DNA of 36,523 bases from an uncultured Bacteroides sp. (lineage in GTDB: Bacteria > Bacteroidota > Bacteroidia > Bacteroidales > Bacteroidaceae): the NCBI GenBank assembly GCA_944319875.1, contig CALUFR010000051.1, positions 1 through 36,523 of the forward strand, written 5' to 3'. Of this stretch, positions 1-8,592 are shown piece by piece (positions within the stretch are counted from its first letter, which is position 1; every line of letters begins with the position of its first letter). The position numbers and the translations under genes are program-made. The notes beneath the pieces were generated by a model. The model made no database searches, was not told the origin of the DNA, and saw nothing but the letters and a program-made list of their open reading frames with translations.

Positions 1-1011
1 GTTGATATGATAGATAGGATAAGAAACGCGAGTGTTCTCCGTTACGCTCTTGTCGGCGAAATCGATCTTGCCGTTGGCGTCAACGGTCACGTTCTCCAGC
101 AGAGCGTCACGCTTGATGGCGTTGTAGATGTCCGGTTCGCTTTCCTTGTCCAGGTTGATGACTTTTGCGTAGCAGCCGCCTTCGTAGTTGAATACGCCTT
201 CGTCGTCCCAGCCGTGTTCGTCGTCACCGATGAGCAGACGTTTCGGGTCGGTAGACAGCGTAGTCTTGCCTGTACCGGACAGACCGAAGAAGATGGCTGT
301 GTCAGTGCCTTCCATGTTCGTGTTGGCAGAGCAGTGCATGGAAGCGATGCCGCGCAGCGGGTTCAGGTAGTTCATGATGGAGAAGATACCCTTCTTCATT
401 TCACCGCCGTACCAAGTGTTCAGGATAACCTGTTCGTTGGTCTTCAGGTTGAATACGGTAGCTGTCTCAGAGTTCAAGCCCAGTTCCTTGTAGTTGTCAA
501 CCTTAGCCTTGGCTGCGTTGAACGATACGAAGTCAGGTTCACCGTAGTTGGCCAGTTCTTCTTCTGTCGGACGGATGAACATGTTCTTCACGAAGTGTGC
601 CTGCCATGCAACTTCCATGATGAAACGAACTTTCAGACGAGTAGCGGGGTTAGCGCCGCAGAAAGTATCCATCACGAACAGACGCTTGCCGCTCAATTGC
701 TTAACGGCTTTTGCCTTCAGGTCGGCCCAAGCTTCTTCAGAACAAGGCTTGTTGTCGTTCTTGTATTCGTCAGAAGTCCACCATACAGTGTCCTTGCTGG
801 CTTCGTTGTATACAAAGAATTTATCTTTAGGAGAACGGCCGGTGTAGATACCGGTCATTACGTTCACTGCATTCAGTTCTGTTACCTGACCTTTTTCGTA
901 ACCTTCGAGACCGGCTTTGGTCTCTTCTTCGAACAATACTTCATAAGACGGGTTGTGGAGAATTTCCTTCACGTCTTGAATACCGTACTTGCTTAAATCT
1001 AAATTTGCCAT
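1..1011 (-). CDS. pckA: Phosphoenolpyruvate carboxykinase (ATP), N-terminal 337 residues, partial
   Basis: Catalyses the reversible ATP/ADP-linked interconversion of oxaloacetate and phosphoenolpyruvate in the cytoplasm. In Bacteroides this enzyme is known to work also in the CO2-fixing direction on the way to succinate. The reading frame starts at ATG 1009-1011 ([17 protein letters not shown]) and stays open to the window edge, so the C-terminal third of a roughly 535-residue family is missing. Visible motifs are the substrate-binding TGRSPKDKF near residue 58, the P-loop [14 protein letters not shown] from residue 243 with Lys249, and the acidic kinase-2 segment [10 protein letters not shown] just after it. 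It diverges from upp. The identification is secure; only the 3' end is unseen. Confidence 0.97.
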   Translation of the reverse strand, partial: MANLDLSKYGIQDVKEILHNPSYEVLFEEETKAGLEGYEKGQVTELNAVNVMTGIYTGRSPKDKFFVYNEASKDTVWWTSDEYKNDNKPCSEEAWADLKAKAVKQLSGKRLFVMDTFCGANPATRLKVRFIMEVAWQAHFVKNMFIRPTEEELANYGEPDFVSFNAAKAKVDNYKELGLNSETATVFNLKTNEQVILNTWYGGEMKKGIFSIMNYLNPLRGIASMHCSANTNMEGTDTAIFFGLSGTGKTTLSTDPKRLLIGDDEHGWDDEGVFNYEGGCYAKVINLDKESEPDIYNAIKRDALLENVTVDANGKIDFADKSVTENTRVSYPIYHIN

Positions 1012-1139
1012 TTCTTTTTAAGATTTTAAAATTGGTATTTTGGTTTATAATCTCTTTACCTTGAAATTCAGGGATGGGGAAGCGCCTCTTTGACGGTCGT
1101 TTGTTCAGTCTTGGGAGGTACCCCCTTGTTTTCCGCGTA

Positions 1140-1147
1140 CAAAAGTA
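1140..1147 (-). promoter_or_regulatory. Candidate -7 box for pckA
   Basis: On the minus strand these bases read TACTTTTG, a perfect match to the Bacteroides -7 consensus TAnnTTTG. The spacing implies a leader of roughly 120 nt before the pckA ATG. I see no good TTTG -33 box at the usual 19-21 bp spacing. The 302-bp gap 1012-1313 holds this box and the one for upp; I see nothing else convincing in it. Confidence 0.55.
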
Positions 1148-1275
1148 CGATTTTCTTCTGAAAGAAACTTCCGATTGGAGAAATTTTTCTTTAATTGCAT
1201 CTCTTTTATAAATCCGTAACAATATCTGCTAACTGAATGTTGCAAAACGATGGGCGTTTTGCCGAATAAATTCGT

Positions 1276-1283
1276 TACTTTTG
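1276..1283 (+). promoter_or_regulatory. Candidate -7 box for upp
   Basis: TACTTTTG matches TAnnTTTG exactly. A TTTTG lies at 1257-1261, but its 14-bp spacing is shorter than the usual 19-21. The expected start point near 1290 would leave only about 9 nt before ATG 1299 and about 24 nt before ATG 1314, which favours the downstream start of upp. Confidence 0.55.
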
Positions 1284-1313
1284 CCGCGATAATTTTAAAT
1301 GACGGATTTTTAC

Positions 1314-1973
1314 ATGAAAGTAATCAATTTCGCAGAGACGAATTCTGTAATCAACCAATATGTGGCTGAGCTTCGCGACGTGAACGTGCAGGGCGACCGC
1401 ATGCGTTTCCGCCGTAACATTGAGCGGATCGGTGAGCTGATGGCCTACGAAATGAGCAAGGAACTGACCTATTCGGTAAAGCAAGTACAGACACCGCTGG
1501 GTGTGGCTCCGGCCAGTACGCCCGATGACGACATCGTCATTGCCACCGTTTTTCGTGCCGGCTTGCCCCTGCATCAGGGTTTTCTGAACGTGTTTGACCG
1601 CGCGGGAAATGCTTTCGTTTCGGCTTATCGCTACTACAAGGACAAGGAATGTCGCGAACTGGATGTGCACATCGAGTATATCGCCGCTCCCGACCTTTCG
1701 CAGAAGACGGTGATGCTTGTCGACCCCATGCTGGCTACGGGTGAAAGCATGGAACTGGCCTATCGAGCCTTTCTGAGCAAAGGACGTCCGGCCCGTCTGC
1801 TGATAGCTTGTGTCATTGCCAGCCGTCAGGGTGTGGAACACCTGCAGCGGCTCTTTCCCGAGGATGATGTCATCCTGTGGTGTGCTTCTATTGATCCGGA
1901 TCTGGACGAGCGGTCATACATTGTGCCCGGGTTGGGCGATGCGGGAGACTTGGCCTACGGAGGTAAGCTTTGA
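1314..1973 (+). CDS. upp: Uracil phosphoribosyltransferase
   Basis: Pyrimidine salvage enzyme that joins uracil and PRPP to give UMP in the cytoplasm. The family PRPP loop is seen as VDPMLATGESMELA in the middle-to-C-terminal part, and the uracil-binding tail as GDAGDLAYGGKL at the very end. The chosen start (MKVINFAETNSV, 219 residues) matches the usual N-terminus of Bacteroidota homologues as I recall them. An in-frame ATG at 1299 would add five residues (MTDFY), but it sits very close to the predicted transcription start. The gene is monocistronic, with its own -7 box at 1276-1283, and diverges from pckA. Confidence 0.93.
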   Translation: MKVINFAETNSVINQYVAELRDVNVQGDRMRFRRNIERIGELMAYEMSKELTYSVKQVQTPLGVAPASTPDDDIVIATVFRAGLPLHQGFLNVFDRAGNAFVSAYRYYKDKECRELDVHIEYIAAPDLSQKTVMLVDPMLATGESMELAYRAFLSKGRPARLLIACVIASRQGVEHLQRLFPEDDVILWCASIDPDLDERSYIVPGLGDAGDLAYGGKL

Positions 1974-2028
1974 CGCGTTGTCGTTTGTTTCGCAGAGCCA
2001 AGTTGTCTGCTTTTCCCGGAATATTTCC

Positions 2029-2036
2029 TATCTTTA
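2029..2036 (+). promoter_or_regulatory. Weak -7 box upstream of the sulfatase
   Basis: TATCTTTA differs from TAnnTTTG only at the last base and lies 19 bp before the sulfatase ATG, a short but workable leader. A TTG at 2003-2005 is 23 bp upstream, slightly too far for a standard -33. Read-through from upp is also possible, because I see no terminator in the 81-bp gap. Confidence 0.35.
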
Positions 2037-2054
2037 CCCACAAAACAGGATTTT

Positions 2055-3593
2055 ATGAAGAATATTCTCTACTCCCTCTCTTCAGCGGCAACCTTGGGCG
2101 TTGCGCTTTGTCCTGCTGCCGTCTCAGCGGCGGACAAGTCTGCTTCGGATCGTCCGAACATTATTTTTATTCTCTGTGATGATATGGGTTATGGAGATTT
2201 GGCTTGTTACGGACAGAAATATATCCATACGCCTAACCTGGACCGGATGGCTGCCGAGGGCATGCGCTTCACGCAAGCTTATGCAGGTAGTCCCGTCAGT
2301 GCTCCCTCGCGCGCCTCGCTGATGACGGGCCAGCATTCGGGGCACGGTCATGTGCGGGGCAATAAGGAATATTGGCGTGATGCTCCTTTGATGAAGTATG
2401 GTGACAACGACGAATATGCCGTTGTGGGGCAGGAACCTTATGATCCCGGTCATATCATCTTGCCGGAAATTATGAAACGGAACGGCTATACGACCGGCAT
2501 GTTTGGCAAGTGGGCAGGCGGTTATGAAGGCTCGTGCTCCACGCCCGACAAACGGGGCATTGATGAATATTATGGCTTTATCTGTCAGTTCCAAGCCCAT
2601 CTGTATTACCCCAATTTCCTGAACCGTTACAGTAAGTCGAAAGGAGATACGGCTACTGTTCGCATCACGATGGACGAGAACATCCGTTATCCGATGTTTG
2701 GTGATGACTACAAGAAACGTCCCCAGTATTCGGCCGATATGATTCATCGGGAGGCTCTGGCCTGGCTTGATAAGCAGGACGGGAAGCAGCCTTTCTACGG
2801 TTTTTTCACGTACACACTGCCTCACGCCGAGTTAGCGCAGCCCAACGACTCCATCTTGCAAGGCTATAAAAAGAAGTTCTTCGTGGACAAGACTTGGGGA
2901 GGCAGCGAAGGTTCGCGCTACAATCCCGCAGTGCACACGCATGCTGAGTTCGCGGGCATGATTACCCGTCTGGATGCATACGTGGGCGAAATCCTGGCCA
3001 AGCTGAAGGAAAAAGGGCTGGATGAGAATACGCTTGTTATCTTCAGTAGCGACAACGGTCCTCACGAGGAAGGTGGTGCCGATCCGGCTTTCTTCGGACG
3101 CGACGGTAAACTACGCGGTCTGAAGCGCCAGTGCTACGAGGGCGGTATCCGCGTCCCCTTCATCGTGCGTTGGCCGGGACATGTGCCTGCCGGGACAGTG
3201 AACGATCATCAGCTGGCTTTCTACGACGTGATGCCCACTTTCTGTGAGCTGATAGGCGACAAGAGGTTCCCTAAGAAGTACCTGAATAAGAATTTGGAGG
3301 GTGATTGTTTCGACGGCATCTCTTTCGCCCCGACGATGCTGGGCGAGGAGGAGCGGCAGCAGAAGCACGACTTTCTCTACTGGGAGTTTCACGAGACGGA
3401 TCAGATAGGCGTGCGCATGGGCGACTGGAAGCTGGTGGTGAAGAAGGGCGCTCCACATCTCTACAACCTGGCTGCAGACATCCATGAAGATCATGATATA
3501 GCGGCGGAGCATCCTGATGTAGTGGAGCAGATGGTAGGGATTATTCATCGCGAGCACCGGCCGAGCGACCTGTTCAAGGTGACACTTCCCTAA
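2055..3593 (+). CDS. Secreted S1-family sulfatase, serine type
   Basis: Hydrolyses a sulfate ester; the substrate is probably a sulfated glycan or glycoconjugate, judged from the neighbouring SusCD pair. The 512-residue protein starts with a Sec signal peptide (MKNILYSLSS... cleaved near VSAA, about residue 25), so it is periplasmic or surface-exposed. The metal-binding DD is at residues 42-43 (CDDMGYGD). The formylglycine site is Ser82 in SAPSR followed by ASLMTG, which makes this a Ser-type sulfatase needing the radical-SAM maturase anSME, not encoded in this window. Further metal ligands are visible in SSDNGPH (Asp333, Asn334). The length fits the family. I cannot assign a subfamily or linkage. 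Confidence 0.92.
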   Translation: MKNILYSLSSAATLGVALCPAAVSAADKSASDRPNIIFILCDDMGYGDLACYGQKYIHTPNLDRMAAEGMRFTQAYAGSPVSAPSRASLMTGQHSGHGHVRGNKEYWRDAPLMKYGDNDEYAVVGQEPYDPGHIILPEIMKRNGYTTGMFGKWAGGYEGSCSTPDKRGIDEYYGFICQFQAHLYYPNFLNRYSKSKGDTATVRITMDENIRYPMFGDDYKKRPQYSADMIHREALAWLDKQDGKQPFYGFFTYTLPHAELAQPNDSILQGYKKKFFVDKTWGGSEGSRYNPAVHTHAEFAGMITRLDAYVGEILAKLKEKGLDENTLVIFSSDNGPHEEGGADPAFFGRDGKLRGLKRQCYEGGIRVPFIVRWPGHVPAGTVNDHQLAFYDVMPTFCELIGDKRFPKKYLNKNLEGDCFDGISFAPTMLGEEERQQKHDFLYWEFHETDQIGVRMGDWKLVVKKGAPHLYNLAADIHEDHDIAAEHPDVVEQMVGIIHREHRPSDLFKVTLP

Positions 3594-3618
3594 TTGGCGG
3601 AAACGAGAGAAATTAAAG

Positions 3619-3667
3619 GAGGAGGCTGTGCCCGGATGGTAAATGAGTTTTGGGGTACAGCCTCCTC
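3619..3667. terminator. Convergent terminator hairpin between sulfatase and susD-like gene
   Basis: A perfect 11-bp inverted repeat (GAGGAGGCTGT at 3619-3629, ACAGCCTCCTC at 3657-3667) encloses a 27-nt loop. A T-rich stretch follows on the plus strand (3668-3683) and an A/T-containing stretch lies on the other side. It sits between two convergent genes, so it probably stops transcription from both. Confidence 0.65.
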
Positions 3668-3702
3668 TTCCTTGTATTTTTATTGAGCTTGGTCCGTAAG
3701 GC

Positions 3703-5307
3703 TTACTTCAGACCCGGATTTAAGATAGCGTCTTCATAGGGATAGGGCGAATACATGCGGCTGTCATCCCAAGTACCCGTTACGCTGACAGCTTCTTTTC
3801 TCATCACGCCGGGAGCCACTTCAATCAGGGGATTTTCCTTGCGGAATTCGAAGTGTTCCTTGAAGCGATACATGCGGAACATATCTCGTGCGCGGCTGGC
3901 CAGTCCGCCCCAGTAGTATCCGGCTATTTCCCAACCGTGTTCATTATATCCGGCTTCGGCCAGCTCCTCGGGCGTCATGGAGGTCGAATAGATGTTGGAA
4001 GTCTCACCGTCTGCACGGTTGCGCACACGGTTCAACATCTCTACCGCTTTGGCTGTCACCTTGCCCGATCGTCCAACTGCTTCGGCATACCAGCAATATA
4101 CTTGCGAGAGGCGGATGACTTGTATCGTCTTTTCACCGAACTGGGAAAGCGGGGTGGGACTGGTGTAGTCGAATTCCATTCCTCGTTCCGAGTTCTCGGC
4201 CGTTTTCATGAAGACAGGAGCCACCACTTCGCGCGAAGGCGGATCGGTGTCGTACCACCAGTCGTGCAGTTCGCCGTCGGCCAGCATGATTTTGGGGAAA
4301 TACGTGGCATCCTTGCGCGGCCCTTCGGGAAACTCCTTCCAGAACTTGATTTCACCGTTGGTGTCTCCCCATCCACCTTGTTTCATGTCGAGCAGGAAGT
4401 CTGTCAGTGGAATCATTTGGGGCGTGCGGTCACGGTTGTAATAGATGCCGAGCAACACCTCGGGATTGTTGTCGTTATAGGCCATTGAATGGACTTGACT
4501 GTATTGGTCCAGCAGTTTGTAGTAATACGTTCCGCTTTCAGCTCCGTCGATCACTTCCTCAGCTTTTTGGGCAGCCAGGTCATAGTATTCTGTCCCTTTG
4601 TTGAGTGGCCATCCGGCCATGCACATATATACATAGGCCATGGTGGCTTTGACGGCCCCCTGACTGACGGCGATGTTGATACCGTTGCGGGCATAAGGCT
4701 CGCTGGTGTACATTGCGGGACAACCTTCCTCGGCAATCTTCAGGTCCGAAAGAATGAGTTCATACACTTCCTCCACCGGTGTCAGCGGGGTATTGTAGTT
4801 TATCTCCTCTTCTAACATGACAGGCACATCGCCCCAGGTGGTTACCAGATAGAAGTAGGAAAAGGCCCGCCAGTAATGAGCTTGTGCCACAGTCTGTTTG
4901 ATATCTTCGGCACTGACATCGGGTGTGCGGTCGGCGTTGTTGATGATAAAGTTGGCGGCCTTAATAACCTTGTAGCGTTGCTCCCACATGCTCACGAGCC
5001 ATGAATTATTGTCGGTAACGCTGTATTGGTCATGCTCGCGCAGGGGTTGCTTGTTGCTGGCGGGATGAGTGGAGATGTCATCACCGGCCAGGAAATTGGT
5101 GCCGCAGTAATTGTTTTGTCCTTGTGAGGTGGCCACGACGGAATAGAGTGCGTTGAGTGATGCATCCAAGTCTTCTTTGCTGCTGAAAAAGCCTTCAGTG
5201 GTCAGTTGGCCGTAAGGATTTTCAGTCAGGAAATCCTCGCAGGCCGAGAGCGTGAGAGTCACCGTGGCTGCCAGGAGTATGTTTTTGATAAATAAATGAG
5301 TTTTCAT
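3703..5307 (-). CDS. SusD-like glycan-binding surface lipoprotein
   Basis: The lid and binding partner of the SusC-type transporter encoded just upstream; the pair captures and imports glycans (or peptides) at the outer membrane. The 534-residue protein begins with a lipoprotein signal: LTLSAC with lipidation at Cys23, followed by EDFLTENPYGQ. The N-terminal SusD region (ALYSV..., residues about 45-60), the TPR-type helical body and the C-terminal RagB/SusD region (IQVIRLSQVYCWYAEAVGRSG) are present in the usual order. It lies 23 bp downstream of the SusC stop, in one operon. The ligand cannot be read from the sequence. Confidence 0.93.
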   Translation of the reverse strand: MKTHLFIKNILLAATVTLTLSACEDFLTENPYGQLTTEGFFSSKEDLDASLNALYSVVATSQGQNNYCGTNFLAGDDISTHPASNKQPLREHDQYSVTDNNSWLVSMWEQRYKVIKAANFIINNADRTPDVSAEDIKQTVAQAHYWRAFSYFYLVTTWGDVPVMLEEEINYNTPLTPVEEVYELILSDLKIAEEGCPAMYTSEPYARNGINIAVSQGAVKATMAYVYMCMAGWPLNKGTEYYDLAAQKAEEVIDGAESGTYYYKLLDQYSQVHSMAYNDNNPEVLLGIYYNRDRTPQMIPLTDFLLDMKQGGWGDTNGEIKFWKEFPEGPRKDATYFPKIMLADGELHDWWYDTDPPSREVVAPVFMKTAENSERGMEFDYTSPTPLSQFGEKTIQVIRLSQVYCWYAEAVGRSGKVTAKAVEMLNRVRNRADGETSNIYSTSMTPEELAEAGYNEHGWEIAGYYWGGLASRARDMFRMYRFKEHFEFRKENPLIEVAPGVMRKEAVSVTGTWDDSRMYSPYPYEDAILNPGLK

Positions 5308-5330
5308 TTTCTCTTTCTTTTAGTTGGTGG

Positions 5331-8300
5331 TTAAAATCTGAGTTTCACGGCAAAGGTGAATGTCCGCGGGATGGGATAGGCACCATAATCCAGTCCGTCA
5401 TAGCTTGAGTACACTTCGGGGTCCATGCCTTTATACCGGGTGATGGTTAGCAAGTCCTGTGCACTGGCCGTCAGCTGTATGCTGGCGAACTTGGCCACTT
5501 TGCGCGGAATGTTATAGGACAGGCTGATGTTTTTCAACTTGATGAACGAGGCGTCTTCCAGCCAGAAGTCAGAGTTGGCGTAACTCTTGTTGTCAGTGTT
5601 ACTGATGCTGGGGTAGAGAGCTTCAGACTTGTCGCTGACGTAGTCCCATCCTTTGAAGTAAGCGTCGCGCAGCGTGATGAAGCGCGATACACCGGTCATG
5701 GAGGCCGTGGTGAAACGGCTTATGTTTAGTCGGTTGTGCCCGGTGGCAGCGTTGAAAAACAGGTTCAGCGTCCAGTTCTTCCAGCTGATGGTGTTGTTCC
5801 ATCCCAGTGTCCATTTGGGACTTGCCTGTCCCTTAATGACAAGGTCGGCTGAAGTGGGAGAGGTGGTCAGTGTGCCGTCGGCTTTTTGATAGAGGTTGGC
5901 GCCGTTTTCGTCAAAGCCTTTCCATTGGTACACGTAGAACGATCCCAACGGATATCCGGGCTTCATGATTTGCATGGCACCACCCAGGTCGCTGTAGTTA
6001 GCGCTGAGTACGAAGTCGTTTCCGGCCAGGTCTATCACTTCATTTTTCACATAGGCTGCGTTGAAGTTGGTTTCCCACACGACGGTGCTTTTCACCGGGA
6101 AAGTACTCAATGAGAATTCGACACCGGTATTGTTTAGCTTACCCTGGTTCACCCAGTAGGTACCTCCGCCGTTGTAGCGGGGAACCTGCTTTTGGAAAAG
6201 AAGGTCTACCGTACGTTTCTTGAACCAGTCTACTGTCAGATCTACGCCGAAAAGGCTCAGGTCTAAGCCGATGTCATACTGATACGTCTTTTCCCAAGTC
6301 AGGTCAGGGGTAGCAAACTGATTTCCCCAGTAGCCTGTGTATCCGGTGGTAGTGCCCCACCCATAGTCGGTGCCTGAGAGCATTCCCAAAGTGCTATAGG
6401 CGGAGATTGCCTCATTGCCGGTGATGCCATAGCTGGCACGCAACTTCAGTTGTTTCAGAATGCGTTGGTTTTCCATGAATTTCTCTTGGGCGATGTCCCA
6501 TGCAACGGCCGCCGAGGGGAACCATCCCCATCGATGATTCTTTTGGAATTTTGATGAACCGTCGGCACGGAGGGAGGCTGTCAGGAAATAGCGCTTTTTG
6601 TAATCATAGCCTAAGCGGACAATGCCCGAAGCCAGTGAGGCTTCGGTGTAGGAGTTGCTTGCATTGCGGACAGCGGCGTTACCGATGTTCCAATAGCCTA
6701 CACTTTCATTATTCAGGTTGGAACCGCTGGCGCTGAGCCCCGTGTCGATACTGTGACTGATTTCCCATACACCGGTAGCCGATAGGGTATGGTCACCGAA
6801 CTCTCCCCGGTAGCTCAGGTTGTTTGTGTTCTGCCAATAGCGGTGCAGGCTGCTGCTGTTGTTCATGCTGTTGATGGCACCGGGGGCTATAAGTTTGGAG
6901 CTGAACGAGTAGGACGGACTGTGGTCGTAGTCATATCCGCCCTGCACGGAGAAAGTCAGTCCCTTGGCTATCTTGAAGAGCAGTGTCAGGTTGGCATTAA
7001 CGTTATAGCTGTAGGAGTCGCTGTAGTTTTCCATGGCCACGCCATACGGGTTATTGCCCGTTCCGATGTTGTAGGGGTCATTGTTATAAATGCCGGTTTC
7101 GGGATCGCGCATTTCCATGGTCGGTGAAAAGTTCAATACGTGGAACCAGCTGGGTTCACCGTTTTCCTGGTGGATGATGGAAGTATTCAGGCGGGTCGAG
7201 ATAGACAGCCACGGCCGCACGTCCGCACTGATGTTCGCACGGAGACCATAGCGCTTGTATTTGGAATTGATGGTGACCGCCTCCTGATCAAGGACGTTGC
7301 CCGACAAGAGGTATTTCACTTTTTCCGTACCTCCCGAGATGCCCACGCTATAGTCTTGAGTCAGCGCAGTACGGGTCATGAGATCTACCCAGTTGATGCC
7401 CTTTGTGCCGTTTTTATAAGCTTCCAGATCAGCGGCAGAGATGGTTTGTGAACCTCGGATGTCGTTCAAGGCCAGGGCATATTCATAAGGACTGAGCAGA
7501 TCATAATCTTTTCGGACGGAAGCTAGTCCTATTTTGGCGTCGAAAGTCACTCGGGCACGCCCCTCCTGTCCGTTACGGGTGGTGACGAGGATGACTCCGT
7601 TGGCTCCTCGCGAGCCATAAATAGCGGTTGATGATGCATCCTTCAGAATCTCCATTGACTGGATGTCCTGAGGATTCAGTCCGTCGAGACCGCTCGATGA
7701 GATGATGCCGTCGATGACGTAGAGAGGATCACTGCTCTTGTTGATGGACGTTGTTCCGCGAATTCTGACCTTGGCTCCCGCACCGGGCATACCACTGCTA
7801 TTCGTCACTTCTACACCGGCTGTTCTACCTTGCAGGATTTGTGATACGCTCTTTACCGGCTGAGTCTCAAAGCTTCGTGAGCCGACGGTCGATACTGAGC
7901 CGGTGAGGTCGCTTTTCTTTACGGTGCCATACCCCACTACTACCACTTCATCCAACAACTGATTGTCTTCCTTCAGGATGATGTTGTAGGTAGAGTGTCG
8001 CAGTCCGACCCTGGTTTCTTGGGTGTTATAGCCTAAGTATGCAATGACTAAGATGGTACGCGGAGCCACTTCCAGTGTGAATTTTCCGTCAATGTCGGTT
8101 GCCACGCCGATGTTCGGCTGCCCCTTGACACTTACCGTGGCACCGATGATGGGTACCCCCTGTTCGTCAGTTACGGTTCCTTTGATTTTCTTTTTCGCAT
8201 GATCTGCAGGAGTGCTCTCGTTTAGGAGAGTTTCTTCCGTATATTCGTCCGCTTGCGAGGATGCGGCTCTTTGTGCGGGCAGATGGAGAGGCAGCGACGC

Positions 8301-8354
8301 TATCATGATGATTGCCGTTGCCCATCTGATTTTTTGGATTATAGGTTTTTTCAT
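5331..8354 (-). CDS. SusC-like TonB-dependent outer-membrane transporter
   Basis: Imports substrates delivered by the SusD-like lipoprotein, using TonB/ExbBD energy. From the chosen start (MKKPIIQKIRW) it has 1007 residues. The order is signal peptide (to about residue 28, LPAQ), a charged linker of about 30 residues, a carboxypeptidase-D-like regulatory domain (KGTVTDEQGVPIIGATV from residue 58), TonB box (DEVVVVGYG, about 135-143), plug, then the beta-barrel ending in the aromatic-type terminus AVKLRF. An in-frame start at 8393 exists, but it overlaps the predicted sigma-54 -12 element and would lie before the transcription start, so I reject it. No STN domain is seen, so no FecR-type anti-sigma signalling is expected. 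There is no regulator, glycoside hydrolase or lyase beside it. Confidence 0.94.
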   Translation of the reverse strand: MKKPIIQKIRWATAIIMIASLPLHLPAQRAASSQADEYTEETLLNESTPADHAKKKIKGTVTDEQGVPIIGATVSVKGQPNIGVATDIDGKFTLEVAPRTILVIAYLGYNTQETRVGLRHSTYNIILKEDNQLLDEVVVVGYGTVKKSDLTGSVSTVGSRSFETQPVKSVSQILQGRTAGVEVTNSSGMPGAGAKVRIRGTTSINKSSDPLYVIDGIISSSGLDGLNPQDIQSMEILKDASSTAIYGSRGANGVILVTTRNGQEGRARVTFDAKIGLASVRKDYDLLSPYEYALALNDIRGSQTISAADLEAYKNGTKGINWVDLMTRTALTQDYSVGISGGTEKVKYLLSGNVLDQEAVTINSKYKRYGLRANISADVRPWLSISTRLNTSIIHQENGEPSWFHVLNFSPTMEMRDPETGIYNNDPYNIGTGNNPYGVAMENYSDSYSYNVNANLTLLFKIAKGLTFSVQGGYDYDHSPSYSFSSKLIAPGAINSMNNSSSLHRYWQNTNNLSYRGEFGDHTLSATGVWEISHSIDTGLSASGSNLNNESVGYWNIGNAAVRNASNSYTEASLASGIVRLGYDYKKRYFLTASLRADGSSKFQKNHRWGWFPSAAVAWDIAQEKFMENQRILKQLKLRASYGITGNEAISAYSTLGMLSGTDYGWGTTTGYTGYWGNQFATPDLTWEKTYQYDIGLDLSLFGVDLTVDWFKKRTVDLLFQKQVPRYNGGGTYWVNQGKLNNTGVEFSLSTFPVKSTVVWETNFNAAYVKNEVIDLAGNDFVLSANYSDLGGAMQIMKPGYPLGSFYVYQWKGFDENGANLYQKADGTLTTSPTSADLVIKGQASPKWTLGWNNTISWKNWTLNLFFNAATGHNRLNISRFTTASMTGVSRFITLRDAYFKGWDYVSDKSEALYPSISNTDNKSYANSDFWLEDASFIKLKNISLSYNIPRKVAKFASIQLTASAQDLLTITRYKGMDPEVYSSYDGLDYGAYPIPRTFTFAVKLRF

Positions 8355-8388
8355 ATCTGCTATTGGTATGGTTGAATATAGGAGCAAC

Positions 8389-8404
8389 AGCAAATCATGT
8401 GCCA
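8389..8404 (-). promoter_or_regulatory. Sigma-54 (-24/-12) promoter for susCD-like operon
   Basis: The minus strand reads TGGCACATGATTTGCT. Against the sigma-54 consensus TGGCACG-N4-TTGC(A/T) only the seventh base differs, and the GG-to-GC spacing is exact. The implied start near 8378 leaves a leader of about 24 nt before the SusC ATG at 8354. I found no TAnnTTTG element in the 8355-8592 gap that would compete with this reading. Confidence 0.7.
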
Positions 8405-8482
8405 GATAGAATGGAAGAGAAGTTAGCGTGTTGATATATAGTGGTTTAATTAAAAATTGAGAGGTGCTGTTTGTCGTGAGTA

Positions 8483-8522
8483 TTGTAGAAAACGCGTTGT
8501 TTTATGTGGAAATATTCTACAA
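8483..8522. promoter_or_regulatory. Candidate upstream activator site (dyad) for susCD-like operon
   Basis: A perfect 8-bp inverted repeat, TTGTAGAA (8483-8490) and TTCTACAA (8515-8522), with a central palindrome AACGCGTT (8491-8498). The dyad centre lies about 125 bp upstream of the predicted sigma-54 start, the usual range for an enhancer-binding protein. It does not resemble the GTGC-N6-GCAC sites of the efflux operon, so a different activator is implied. This is inference from position and symmetry. Confidence 0.4.
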
Positions 8523-8534
8523 ATATGAAACAAA

Positions 8535-8570
8535 TCAGGCACGGACTGCACATCTGCGGTCCGTGCCTGA
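8535..8570 (-). terminator. Terminator of the korAB operon
   Basis: A perfect 12-bp stem (TCAGGCACGGAC at 8535-8546, GTCCGTGCCTGA at 8559-8570) with a 12-nt loop lies 22 bp beyond the korB stop. On the minus strand it is followed by ATTTGTTTCATATTTGT. This insulates susC from korAB transcription. Confidence 0.8.
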
Positions 8571-8592
8571 GGTATGGAGAGTAAGTTCGTGC

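Noticed and set aside
7-996. Long plus-strand open frame over pckA
   Set aside because: It is the antisense shadow of a clear PEPCK coding sequence with intact P-loop and start.
1240-1261. -33 box for upp
   Set aside because: TTG at 1240 is 33 bp and TTTTG at 1257 is 14 bp from the -7 box, both outside the usual 19-21 bp.
8355-8393. Upstream start of the SusC-like protein
   Set aside because: The 13 added residues do not fit a signal peptide start, and the codon overlaps the -12 part of the sigma-54 promoter.
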